Source of the DNA: JANOQP01 sp044227705
GTDB lineage: Bacteria > Bacteroidota > Bacteroidia > Chitinophagales > Saprospiraceae
Reading direction: 5' to 3'
Length of the DNA: 22,705 nt
NCBI GenBank assembly: GCA_044227705.1
Contig: JBGAWE010000058.1
Span: forward strand, 1 to 22,705
Position 1 is the stretch's first letter; each line of letters begins with the position of its first letter. The position numbers and the translations under genes are program-made. Below, piece after piece: positions 15,371-22,705 of the stretch. The notes beneath the pieces are model-generated. The model saw only the letters and a list, made by a program, of their open reading frames with translations, was not told the origin of the DNA and did no database searches.

Positions 15371-16108
15371 ATGAAAAGAAGGCCAGAAATCGTCATCCTC
15401 TCCGGTGCTCGGCTTGGCAGCGACGCGGCCCGCGCCTCGGAGCTTGTCCAATATCTGAAGAGCATCCGCCCGGCGACGCTCGTTTTGAACGGCGGGTTGT
15501 TCGACATGCAGGGCCGCTCGCTCAACCGCTTCCCGAAAAGCCACCTGAGAGTTTTGCGACACCTATTAAAGATGGCTGCCGACGGGGTTCGCGTCTGGTA
15601 TGTCGCGGCCGACGGGGACCGGCTGCTCGGTTCGCTGGGCGAGTTCAGCCTCGGGCAGATGGAGTTCCGCGAGCGGCTCGTCGTGCAGCTCGGCGGCGTG
15701 AAATACCTCATCCATCCGGGGCAGACAGACGCGGGGCCGGGCTTTTTTGAAGGTGGGAAAAGGCGAGTTCGCTCGGCGACGGGTTGGAAATCCTACAAAA
15801 AGCGCCCAGAACTGGAGGAAAACGCCATCCGGCTGGCGCAGGAGGCGGGCTGTGCGGCGGTCGTCTGCGGTAACCCGTTCCGCCCAAAAATCCACGAGAC
15901 TGATGGCGACGTGCAGTATTTGAACAGCGGGGTCTGGTCGGAAAACGTCTCCGCGCTCGAATTCTCTTTCGGGAAATGGACGCTGTTCACCTACCACCCG
16001 GCCGATTTCGAGGTAAAAAACCCGAAGCTGACGGTCGAAAAAGAGGAACCGGAAGAGGTTCAGGCCTTCCGCAGTGAGGACTGGTCGGTTTATCAAACAG
16101 GTCAATAA
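15371..16108 (+). CDS. LpxH-like calcineurin-type phosphoesterase homologue lacking most metal ligands (probable pseudoenzyme)
   Basis: This 245-residue protein (ATG at 15371; a TTG 21 bp upstream is less likely) follows the fold of UDP-2,3-diacylglucosamine diphosphatase-like phosphoesterases: ELVQYLKSIRPATLVLNGG, FPKSHLRVLRHLLKMAADG, VQYLNSGVWSENVSALEF. The metal-binding motifs are changed. SDxHLG reads SGARLG (11-16), NGD reads NGG (40-42), GNHD reads ADGD (80-83), and GHxHxP reads GNPFRP (167-172). Six of seven expected ligands are lost and only His115 (in HPGQTD, for HGD) remains. A roughly 40-residue segment after HGD, usual in the family, is also missing. The reading frame is intact and the rest of the fold is conserved, so the protein is probably made but not a hydrolase (inference). 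It may bind a nucleotide or lipid, or act as a regulatory partner. Confidence 0.75.
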   Translation: MKRRPEIVILSGARLGSDAARASELVQYLKSIRPATLVLNGGLFDMQGRSLNRFPKSHLRVLRHLLKMAADGVRVWYVAADGDRLLGSLGEFSLGQMEFRERLVVQLGGVKYLIHPGQTDAGPGFFEGGKRRVRSATGWKSYKKRPELEENAIRLAQEAGCAAVVCGNPFRPKIHETDGDVQYLNSGVWSENVSALEFSFGKWTLFTYHPADFEVKNPKLTVEKEEPEEVQAFRSEDWSVYQTGQ

Positions 16109-16110
16109 AA

Positions 16111-16136
16111 AGGGCGCGCCCCATCGGACGCGCCCT
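16111..16136. terminator. Hairpin after the pseudo-phosphoesterase gene
   Basis: A perfect 8-bp GC-rich stem (AGGGCGCG with CGCGCCCT) and a 10-nt loop start 2 bp after the stop codon. The plus-strand side lacks a T-run, while the minus-strand side has TTTTT, so termination in the plus direction may be weak or depend on the structure alone. Confidence 0.5.
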
Positions 16137-16154
16137 GCCCGCTAGCGGCGGACT

Positions 16155-16343
16155 GCTTAATTATAAACCGAATCAAATCTCGGGGAGCAGTGTTCGGCGG
16201 GGGTGAAACCTGCGTTAAGTTTGCGTAAAGCCCGAAAACTTAACATTGATTTCATCTTGAAAAGCCAGGGCGGGCTGGGGTCGCTTTCCATTTTTGCCGC
16301 AGAATTATTTTTAATCCCCTTGTTTTCAGCTTAATTATAGACC
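16155..16343 (+). repeat. 15-bp direct repeat GCTTAATTATA(A/G)ACC flanking the porin promoter region
   Basis: GCTTAATTATAAACC (16155-16169) recurs as GCTTAATTATAGACC (16329-16343), matching at 14 of 15 positions. The copies bracket the Pho-like boxes, and the second ends 4 bp before the porin ATG, so it forms the translation-initiation leader. Function is unknown; it may be a regulator site or the trace of a local duplication. Confidence 0.55.
16211..16257. promoter_or_regulatory. Pho-box-like repeat cluster upstream of the porin-PiT genes
   Basis: TGCGTTAAG (16211-16219) and TGCGTAAAG (16222-16230) repeat at 11 bp; on the minus strand they contain CTTAACGC and CTTTACGC. On the plus strand CTTAACAT (16239-16246) and TTTCATCT (16250-16257) are separated by three bases. 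This layout resembles PhoB/SphR boxes and fits phosphate-starvation control of the downstream phosphate genes. A -7-like CATTTTTG lies at 16290-16297. Confidence 0.5.
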
Positions 16344-16347
16344 AACT

Positions 16348-17595
16348 ATGCAGCTACGCATCCTCACGGCCGTCCTCGCCGTGACCCTCGCGGCGGGCTT
16401 CGCGCAGGGACAAACCATCACCCCGGACTCACTCAACAAGCGGGTCTCGGCCATCGAACACGATTTCGGCTGGCTCAAGAACCTGAAAATCACCGGCTAT
16501 GTCCAAGCCCAATGGCAGAAGGCCGACACTACGGGGGCCAAAATCCTCGGCGGCGGCGGCCTCCCGGCGAACAGCGACAACAAGTTCTCGCTGCGGCGCG
16601 GCCGCGTCAAGTTCACCTTTTCACAGAAGCACATGTCGCTGAATGTCCAGCCCGAGCTGACCGAGCGCGGGGTCACGCTGCGCGACTTCTTCGCAACGGT
16701 GACCGAGCCGTGGACGGGGCATTTTAGCCTCACGATGGGCCAGTTCAACCGGCCCGTCTCGTTCGAGCTGCTCAACCCATCGGCCATCCGCGAAACGCCC
16801 GACCGGGCGCGGGCCTGTCAATGGCTCTACCCTGACGAGCGCGAAATCGGGGCGATGCTTTCCTTCAAAAAAGGTGCTTGGAAGGCCGACGCGGCCCTCG
16901 TCAACGGCAACGCGCAGGCCATCGAGAGCGACAAGCGCAAGGATTTCATCGGCCGTCTCTCATGGACGAAGAAGCTCGGAGCGCACAACCAGCTCTCTGC
17001 GGCGGCCAGCGTCTATGACGGCGGTGTGAGGCAGGGGACGAAATTTGCCTATGAAACAACGTCCTCCCGCGCCGGGATGGTGCTAAAATACAACGACTCG
17101 ACGGCGCTCGGCAGGTTTGCCAAAAGGCAGTACTTCGGCGGAGACGCGCAGTACACCCACCAATGGACGCCAGGTGCGACGACCCTCCGAGCGGAGTTCG
17201 TGACCGGCACCCAAACCTCGACGGCAACAGCGAGCGAAAGCCCCAAAACCTCGACCGGACTGGTCGGCGACGCCTATTCGCGACCGATGATGGGCGGAAT
17301 TTTCTACCTCATTCAGAACCTCGGAAAGAGCCACTTTCAGGCAGTCGTGAAATACGACTTCTTCGACGGCAACACCCGGGCAAGGGGCGATGAAATCGGC
17401 CAGACATTCACACAGCTCGGCGCGGGCGACCTCCGCTGGGACACATGGGGCCTCGGCCTCAACTTCTACTGGGAAAACCTGACGCTGATGGGCTACTACG
17501 ACATCGTGAAGAACGAGACCTCGGCCAACCTGCCTGCCTATCGGAAAGACCTCAAAGACAACGTCCTGACGCTGCGGATGCAGGTCAGGTTTTGA
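16348..17595 (+). CDS. Outer-membrane porin of the phosphate-selective OprO/OprP family
   Basis: This 415-residue protein has a signal peptide (MQLRILTAVLAVTLAAGFAQG), a short region that may be coiled-coil (SLNKRVSAIEHDFGWLKN), and then a barrel with the OprP-like opening LKITGYVQAQWQ and the block FSLRRGRVKFTFSQKHMSLN. Further barrel landmarks are MGQFNRPVSFELLNPSAIRE, WLYPDEREIGAMLSF and a terminal LRMQVRF ending in Phe. Family members diffuse phosphate or other anions across the outer membrane. The gene is 36 bp upstream of a PiT phosphate transporter on the same strand, and a Pho-like repeat cluster precedes it, so phosphate is the probable substrate. The ion preference itself cannot be read from the sequence. 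Confidence 0.87.
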   Translation: MQLRILTAVLAVTLAAGFAQGQTITPDSLNKRVSAIEHDFGWLKNLKITGYVQAQWQKADTTGAKILGGGGLPANSDNKFSLRRGRVKFTFSQKHMSLNVQPELTERGVTLRDFFATVTEPWTGHFSLTMGQFNRPVSFELLNPSAIRETPDRARACQWLYPDEREIGAMLSFKKGAWKADAALVNGNAQAIESDKRKDFIGRLSWTKKLGAHNQLSAAASVYDGGVRQGTKFAYETTSSRAGMVLKYNDSTALGRFAKRQYFGGDAQYTHQWTPGATTLRAEFVTGTQTSTATASESPKTSTGLVGDAYSRPMMGGIFYLIQNLGKSHFQAVVKYDFFDGNTRARGDEIGQTFTQLGAGDLRWDTWGLGLNFYWENLTLMGYYDIVKNETSANLPAYRKDLKDNVLTLRMQVRF

Positions 17596-17631
17596 GCGAA
17601 ACCAGCTTATGTCACTGTAAACCAACGACTT

Positions 17632-19029
17632 ATGAATCTCGGGTTCATCATGGGGCTTGACACTTCGGCCTCTATTTTCCTCCTTGTCTGCATATTCATG
17701 GTGCTCGTCTACGAGGCCATCAACGGCTTCCACGACACGGCCAACGCAGTGGCGACAGTCATCTACACGAAGACGCTCAAGCCCACGTTCGCCGTCATCT
17801 GGTCGGGCCTCTGGAACTTCGCGGGCGTGTGGCTCGGCGGCATCGCCGTGGCAATGGGCATGATCAAGATGCTGCCGCTCAACGACCTGATGACGCAGCC
17901 GCTGGGCGAGAACATCGCGCTCGTGATGGCCGTCCTCGTCACCGCCATCGCATGGAACCTCGGCACTTGGTACTTCGGCATCCCCTGCTCGTCGTCGCAC
18001 ACGATGATTGGCGCGCTGCTCGGCGGCGGCTTTGCCTTCTGGCAGATACACGGCGGATCAGGCATCAACATAGAAAAGGCGAAGGACGTGGGGCGCGCAC
18101 TCCTCTTTTCGCCCTTTCTCGGCTTCACGCTGGCCATCATTCTGATGATGATTTTGCGGGCGACGGTCAAAAAGAGATCGGGCATCTTCGACGAGCCCAA
18201 GGAAAAGAAGGCCCCGCCTTTCTGGGTCCGGGCCATCCTCGTGACAACCTGCACGCTGGTGAGCTTCTTCCACGGCTCCAACGATGGGCAAAAAGGTGTC
18301 GGCCTGCTTCTCGTAGTGCTCATCGGCTTCCTGCCGATGCAGTTCGCCCTCGACCCGAACATCCCGGTCGCGGGCATCAAGTCTTCGGTTGAAAAAATGG
18401 AGATGGCAGTCCACTCGATTGGGCCTGACAGCCTCCTTGACGCAAAGCAAAAAGCACTCATCGCCACCATCGGAAAGGCGAAGGACGGCATCGCCAAAAT
18501 CGAGGCCGAGCCGGGCAAGAAGTCGGCCCTCGGCCTGCGGAAGAACATCCAATCAGTGGTGAAAGACTTCGACCAGGCCATCGCCGACGGCGAAATCAAG
18601 GGCGACGTGGCCAAGACCGCGAAGGCCGAAATCCACAGCTTGAAAAAGACCTACGAGTCTGCGCCGCTCTGGGCCATCGCGCTCATCGCCCTCGCCCTCG
18701 GCGTCGGGACGATGATCGGCTGGAAGCGCATCGTCGTGACCATTGGAGAGAAAATCGGCAAGAGCCACCTGACCTACGCGCAGGGTGCCTCGGCCGAGCT
18801 GGTCGCCGCGCTCGTCATCAGCATCAATACCTACTACGCGCTGCCCGTCTCGACGACGCACATCCTCTCCTCGGGCGTCGCTGGGACGATGGTCGCCACC
18901 GGAGGAACGAATAACCTGCGCCGCAAGACGGTGACGAACATCGTCCTCGCCTGGCTGCTGACCCTGCCGGTGACGTTCATCGCGGCGGCGGCGCTTTATA
19001 TGCTGTTCCGGCTCGGGGTGTCGAAGTGA
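17632..19029 (+). CDS. pit: PiT-family inorganic phosphate transporter (PitA type)
   Basis: This 465-residue inner-membrane protein should import phosphate with protons or cations, probably as a metal-phosphate complex. It shows the PiT inverted-duplication signatures: GFHDTANAVAT at 32-42 in the first half and FFHGSNDGQKGVG at 212-224, close to the SHGANDGQKG motif of E. coli PitA. The IPCSSSHTMIG and LPVSTTHILSS motifs are further family marks. A charged soluble loop (about 240-340) separates the halves, as in PitA. A second in-frame ATG at 17650 could also start it. It follows the porin by 36 bp without a terminator and likely shares its transcript. A strong terminator follows. Confidence 0.94.
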   Translation: MNLGFIMGLDTSASIFLLVCIFMVLVYEAINGFHDTANAVATVIYTKTLKPTFAVIWSGLWNFAGVWLGGIAVAMGMIKMLPLNDLMTQPLGENIALVMAVLVTAIAWNLGTWYFGIPCSSSHTMIGALLGGGFAFWQIHGGSGINIEKAKDVGRALLFSPFLGFTLAIILMMILRATVKKRSGIFDEPKEKKAPPFWVRAILVTTCTLVSFFHGSNDGQKGVGLLLVVLIGFLPMQFALDPNIPVAGIKSSVEKMEMAVHSIGPDSLLDAKQKALIATIGKAKDGIAKIEAEPGKKSALGLRKNIQSVVKDFDQAIADGEIKGDVAKTAKAEIHSLKKTYESAPLWAIALIALALGVGTMIGWKRIVVTIGEKIGKSHLTYAQGASAELVAALVISINTYYALPVSTTHILSSGVAGTMVATGGTNNLRRKTVTNIVLAWLLTLPVTFIAAAALYMLFRLGVSK

Positions 19030-19062
19030 TTTTCGCGGAACTACACCTTATATATAGGAGTG

Positions 19063-19095
19063 AAAAGCCCGGGCGGTCGTGCCGTCCGGGCTTTT
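19063..19095. terminator. Terminator after the PiT gene
   Basis: A perfect 10-bp stem (AAAAGCCCGG with CCGGGCTTTT) encloses an inner CGG/CCG pairing and is followed by TTTTGCTTTTT. It lies 33 bp after the transporter stop. Its core closely resembles that of the terminator at 20272-20304. Confidence 0.9.
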
Positions 19096-19141
19096 GCTTT
19101 TTGGGAAATTAGCCACCTTCGCCCGCCAAATTTTTGAGAAA

Positions 19142-20159
19142 ATGACCAACTTGATCAGCGACACCGTCACCGCCCTTCAAAGGCGATGCTCGACGCGATG
19201 ATGGCTGCCGAAGTCGGCGACGATGTTTTCCGCGAAGACCCGACCGTCAACCGGCTAGAGGCGATGGCGGCCGAGATGTTCGCGCACGAGGCCGCGCTCT
19301 TCTGCCCTTCCGGCACGATGACCAACCAAATCGCACTGAAAACTCACACGCGCCCGCTCGACGAGGTGGTCTGCGACCGGTTGAGCCACATCTACCAATC
19401 GGAGGTGGCCGGCTACGCCTTCAACAGCGGCATCGGCGTGAACCTCCTCGACGGCGAGAATGGCATCCTTTCCGCCGAGAAAATCGCCGCCGCCGTCAAG
19501 CCCGAGGCCGACTGGCTGCCGAGGACGCGGCTTGTTTCATTGGAAAACACCTGCAACATCGGCGGCGGGAGCTTTTACCGCCTCGAACAGGTCAGGCCCA
19601 TCCGCCAGCTTTGCATTGAAAAGAAGCTCGCCCTCCACCTCGACGGCGCGCGCCTGTTCAATGCTCTCGTCGAGACAGGCGAATCAACCGAGGATTGGGG
19701 AAAACTTTCGACTCCATCTCGATTTGCCTTTCGAAAGGCCTCGGTGCGCCCGTCGGCTCCCTTTTGATTGGCGGAAAGGATTTCATCAAAGAAGCCCGCC
19801 GCCTCCGAAAAAGTCCTCGGCGGCGGATGCGGCAGGCTGGCTACCTCGCCGCCGCCGGGATTTTCGCCCTCGAAAACAACGTGGGAAGATTGAAAACCGA
19901 CCACGACCATGCCCGGCAACTGGCCACCGCCCTTGCCGAGCTTTCCATCGTGGAAAAAATCCGGCCAGTGCAGACGAACATCGTCTTCTTCGACCTCATA
20001 CCGACGGTGACGGCCGCGAGCTTCCTCTCGATTTTGAAAATGCGGGGCATCCTCGCCTCAAATTTCGGGCCGCAGACCGTCCGTTTCGTCACCCATCTGG
20101 ATGTGTCGCCGGAAGAAATCGAGCAAGTTTGCCGGGTGTTGCTCGAAATGCGCGGGTGA
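19142..20159 (+). pseudogene. ltaE: Low-specificity L-threonine aldolase, interrupted by single-base indels
   Basis: The gene encodes a PLP-dependent aldolase that splits threonine or allo-threonine to glycine and acetaldehyde. The complete family sequence is present but spread over frames. ATG at 19142 gives MTNLISDTVT; a base missing at about 19171 shifts to RPSKAMLDAMMAAEVGDDVF. That frame runs to EDWGK at about 19700, where a base missing in GGGGAAAA shifts to TFDSISICLSKGLGAPVGS, which carries the PLP lysine. At 19808-19827 an extra A and a missing G turn the conserved VLGGGMRQAG into SPRRRMRQAG while restoring frame. All indels sit in short homopolymers and no other damage is visible, so consensus errors are more likely than true decay. 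If the bases are real, this is a pseudogene. The stop is at 20157-20159, 23 bp before the tRNA. Confidence 0.85.
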
Positions 20160-20165
20160 TAAAAA

Positions 20166-20173
20166 TACCTTTG
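20166..20173 (+). promoter_or_regulatory. -7 promoter element (TACCTTTG) of the tRNA gene
   Basis: TACCTTTG exactly fits the Bacteroidota TAnnTTTG -7 consensus and ends 9 bp before the tRNA 5' end. A TTG at 20139-20141, inside the end of the aldolase gene, is a possible -33 element, with a slightly long 24-nt spacer. Confidence 0.7.
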
Positions 20174-20182
20174 CCGACAATG

Positions 20183-20254
20183 GACCCCGTAGTTCAACGG
20201 ATAGAATAGGAGTTTCCTAAACTCTTGATATGGGTTCGATTCCCGTCGGGGTCA
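20183..20254 (+). tRNA. tRNA-Arg (anticodon CCT)
   Basis: All four arms fold. The acceptor GACCCCG pairs with CGGGGTC, and the D-stem GTTC with GAAT. The anticodon stem GGAGT pairs with ACTCT around the 7-base loop TTCCTAA, with anticodon CCT reading AGG. The T-stem ATGGG pairs with CCCGT around TTCGATT. The discriminator base is A and CCA is not encoded. Length is 72 nt with a 4-nt variable loop. Confidence 0.96.
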
Positions 20255-20271
20255 CTGAATTTTGAAAAGAA

Positions 20272-20304
20272 AAATGCCCGGGCGGCCGTTGCCTCCGGGC
20301 ATTT
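20272..20304. terminator. Bidirectional terminator between the tRNA and the T9SS surface protein
   Basis: The stem AAATGCCCGG (20272-20281) pairs with CCGGGCATTT (20295-20304). On the minus strand it is followed by TTTTTCTTTT, so it should also end the convergent surface-protein transcript. The inner sequence GGGCGG-N-CGT ... TCCGGGC matches the terminator after the PiT gene. Confidence 0.85.
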
Positions 20305-20339
20305 ATGTTTATTGCCATGAATAATTTCAACTGAAAGGG

Positions 20340-22705
20340 TCAACGGATGACCTCGATTTTCTTCACCACCTTCCCGTTGGCCGTAGTGGCGTGGAAGAAG
20401 TAGGTGCCATTGTCCAGCCCGCGCACCGGCACGTCGGCCGATTTCCACGCGACGGGGCCGCTGTTCCAGACCTCATTGCCGCTCACGTCGAGGATTTTGA
20501 GGTTCTCGATTTCGTTGTCGCCGTTGAGGTGGAGGCTCACATGGTCACTAGCCGGGTTCGGCGAGGCTTGGAAGTCGGCATCGCGTACCGGGGCTGCGTT
20601 GGCCTTTTTTCTCTCCCCTTGCTGATGGGCAGCTCGATGATTTGGTCGCCATAACCACCGGCTGTCCGTTGCCGTCGAGCATCTGGATGTTCGCAGTTGC
20701 GTAGATGTTTGGCATCACCGCGAGTACCATCAATAATATCAACAACAATAAACCCAACCTCACCTATTATCCCATGCCCGCTCGCATTCAGCCCGTTCGT
20801 GTGGGTGAGGGCCGTTTCCAGCCTTCCTTGGCGCGGGCGGCGTTGAAAGTTCAAGGTGGGCGCGTTGAAGTTCATCCAACTGTCTTCCTTGAAATCCATA
20901 TGGAAAATCGAGTCACGATTTGCGGGCTCAACGACATGTCGAAAGTGAACCCGTACAGGTTGGTCACGGGCGCGACAGCCGTCCCGAGCTGACACCTGTA
21001 TGCGAACCAAATCGCCCACTTCAAGCGGCGGCGGCGTCAACAGGGTCAACTTGAACGGTAGACCCTTGTCGGGCGAGAGCATCGTCGGCAGCACGTTGTG
21101 CGTCTTTCCATAAAAAGATCCGATGGCGGTCGTGTCGGCCGCCGAGATGGCCCCGTCGCCGTCGGTGTCCACGTGTTTAAGGTCGAGCGTGAAGCCAGTG
21201 TAGGGGTTGGCCCAATTGGGGGCCCCCTGCCCGTACCATTCGAGCGCGGCATTGGGCCGTGCCAGTCCGTTTTCCCCCATCCAATAGCCCAGCGGAAGGA
21301 TGTCCTTGTTGTTGACGATGCCATCGCCGTTGACATCGCCCGCCCAGACGCAGTCGGCCACGCAGAATTCATCGGGGTTGAGGTGATTTCCGCCACGTCC
21401 ACCACCACTGACAGTGGCGCACTGGCCCGTCGAAGCTGCATACAATAGTTGACCTCAACCGTCATCGGCGCCGCTGTAACCGGGATTGGGTGTGTAAATC
21501 AACAGGTTGTACCCGCTGACGGACTGGCCGTTGTATGTGAACGTGTAATAACCAATGTGTGGAACGAAGGTTGCCGTGCGTGGGCCATTGGTCGACGGCA
21601 AAATCAAACCCGATGAACGGGATTTGGTAGTTGATGACCATCGGCACATCCACCGGCGTGGTCAGGTGAAAGGTCGCGGCCGAAGGGTTCATGTTGCCCA
21701 CCATCACCGAGACGGTGCCGACCTCCACCACGCTTTGCCACATACGTTGCCAATCCTTGTACTTGAAGGTGGCCACACCTGAAAAATTGGGGGGGATGAA
21801 CTTCACCTCCCCCGGCACCGATGGGTTGGGGATGAAAGTGCCTTGATTTGCGTTCGCGGTACCCAACTGTTGATATTGTAATAACCTAAATCGTTGGTCT
21901 TGACGTTGAGCGTCACATCCACATTCTTGGCCGTCCAAGCGTAGTCATCTATGGCGTACTTGTTGGGCGTGGCGAAGTTGAGCACCGAGACGACGACCGT
22001 CGTGAAGACCGGCGGCCCAAAGGCGGTGTTCACTGCCACCAGCGTGTCGGTGCCGGTGAAGTTGTTGGCGGGCGTGAAGTCGACCAAGAAACCGCCGTTG
22101 ATGACGGCCGTCCCGTGGTTGGCGTTGGCGTAGATGGAATAGCCACTGTGCTTCAAAGGGACGGAAAGCCGGGCGTTCTTGGCGGTGGAGACAAAGACCG
22201 TCTCGTTGACGGGGGCCGCCGAGGGGGCGACCACCACCGTGGCCGAGCCGTTTTCGCAGGTGCCGAGGTTGTCGCAGACCACATAGTTGAAAAAGGCCGC
22301 GCCCGTGTATCCGCCCTGGGGGCTGAACGTCACCGTGTTGTCGGCGTTGACCGTCACCGTCCCATGGTCTTTCAACGGCGACGCGGACACGGTCAAAGAG
22401 CCGCCCGAAGTGGTGTTGTCGTTGGAAAGCACCGAGAGGGTGACGGGCGTGTTCTCCGTGGTGGAGGCAAAGTCCGGCACCGCATTGACGATGGAGTTGA
22501 ACACGCTTGCCCGGAACGCCTCATAATAGGTGACGGGCGGCTGGCCGGTGACGGTCGTCTCGATTTGGAAAGTGTCGACCCCGACGAAACCATTATCGGG
22601 CAGGTAAACAATCTTCCACATGGTACAGTTGTTCCCGCAAGGAATCGACCATTTGTGCAAATCGCCGTGCGCAGGATAGCGCTTGTTTGTGGGCGCGTAG
22701 GAAGA
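20340..22705 (-). pseudogene. Large T9SS-secreted surface protein with Ig-like repeats, dockerin-like and cohesin-like domains; 5'-partial and frameshifted
   Basis: Coding sense is on the minus strand, from the right edge of the window (no start seen) to the stop at 20340-20342. Assembled across frames, the order from the N-terminus is as follows. About four Ig/cadherin-like repeats (for example TPVTLSVLSNDNTTSGGSLT and TVTFSPQGGYTGAAFFNYVV) come first. Next is a dockerin-like pair of Ca-binding loops (AGDVNGDGIVNNKDILPLGY and HVDTDGDGAISAADTTAIGS). A cohesin-like domain follows (DLVRIQVSLGTAVAPVTNLY in mixed frames, NASGHGIIGEVGFIVVD). The tail is a type A T9SS sorting domain (ASPNPASDHVSLHL to KKIEVIR). 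Frame changes occur near 21870, 21565, 21460, 21440, 21400, 20990, 20930, 20710, 20650 and 20605, several at short homopolymers, with few in-frame stops. It is probably an adhesin or extracellular matrix protein. Sequence error or real decay cannot be separated here. Confidence 0.75.

Noticed and set aside
17083..18614. Minus-strand ORFs opposite the porin and PiT genes
   Set aside because: The plus strand encodes two well-recognised phosphate-family proteins. The antisense translations are His/Glu/Arg-rich without family features.
20194..20448. Small minus-strand ORF across the tRNA (contains DPDGNRTHI)
   Set aside because: This is the familiar false translation of the antisense of a tRNA gene; it also reads through a terminator.
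1..22705. CRISPR array, insertion sequence, integrase, attachment site or rRNA
   Set aside because: No regularly spaced repeats, transposase or integrase motifs, terminal inverted repeats with target duplications, or rRNA sequence were seen. The one tRNA has no adjacent duplicated 3' end.

Overview
The window looks like a chromosomal segment of a GC-rich member of the Bacteroidota, most like the Saprospiraceae/Chitinophagales side of the phylum. The evidence is a SusC/SusD pair, two CarboxypepD-reg TonB-dependent receptors, two proteins with type IX secretion (T9SS) sorting domains, TAnnTTTG-type -7 promoter elements, and start codons preceded by A/T-rich leaders instead of Shine-Dalgarno sequences. 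The assignment is from protein-family recognition only; no database search was run.

Layout. 1-3609 (minus): the start of a SusD-like lipoprotein behind a SusC-like receptor. 3782-5590 (plus): a divergent SusE/SusF-like glycan-binding protein with five repeats and a T9SS tail. The 172-bp divergent gap holds a perfect 15-bp palindrome. 5688-9229 (plus): a queuosine-precursor transporter (YhhQ family), RecF, and a TlpA-like thioredoxin lipoprotein. 9293-12186 (plus): two overlapping ORFs that together read TIR - Pro/Glu linker - TPR - YdfG-like short-chain dehydrogenase. They are split by a -1 shift at a lambda-type slippery heptamer. 12400-15186 (minus): a TonB receptor without a SusD partner. 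15371-16108 (plus): an LpxH-like metallophosphoesterase that has lost most of its metal ligands. 16348-19029 (plus): a phosphate-type porin and a PiT phosphate transporter. 19142-20159 (plus): threonine aldolase broken by several one-base indels. 20183-20254: tRNA-Arg(CCT). 20340-22705 (minus): a large Ig-like/dockerin/cohesin-like T9SS surface protein, 5'-partial and frameshifted many times.

Functional themes. The left end is a glycan-uptake locus with the receptor pair and the surface binder transcribed apart. The 15.2-16.3 kb stretch looks phosphate-responsive: both intergenic regions carry 8-bp CTTAAC-type repeats at 11-bp periodicity, resembling the cyanobacterial Pho box. One set lies before the porin-PiT pair and the other lies between the TonB receptor and the pseudo-phosphoesterase.

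The most unusual genes are the TIR-TPR-SDR fusion, whose TIR part appears to lack the catalytic glutamate, and the pseudo-phosphoesterase. A caution applies to the frameshifts. Threonine aldolase contains a compensating +1/-1 indel pair around its conserved LGGGMRQAG motif, which points to homopolymer consensus errors from about 19 kb rightwards. The TIR/TPR shift lies in the same 11-base context as one of those indels.
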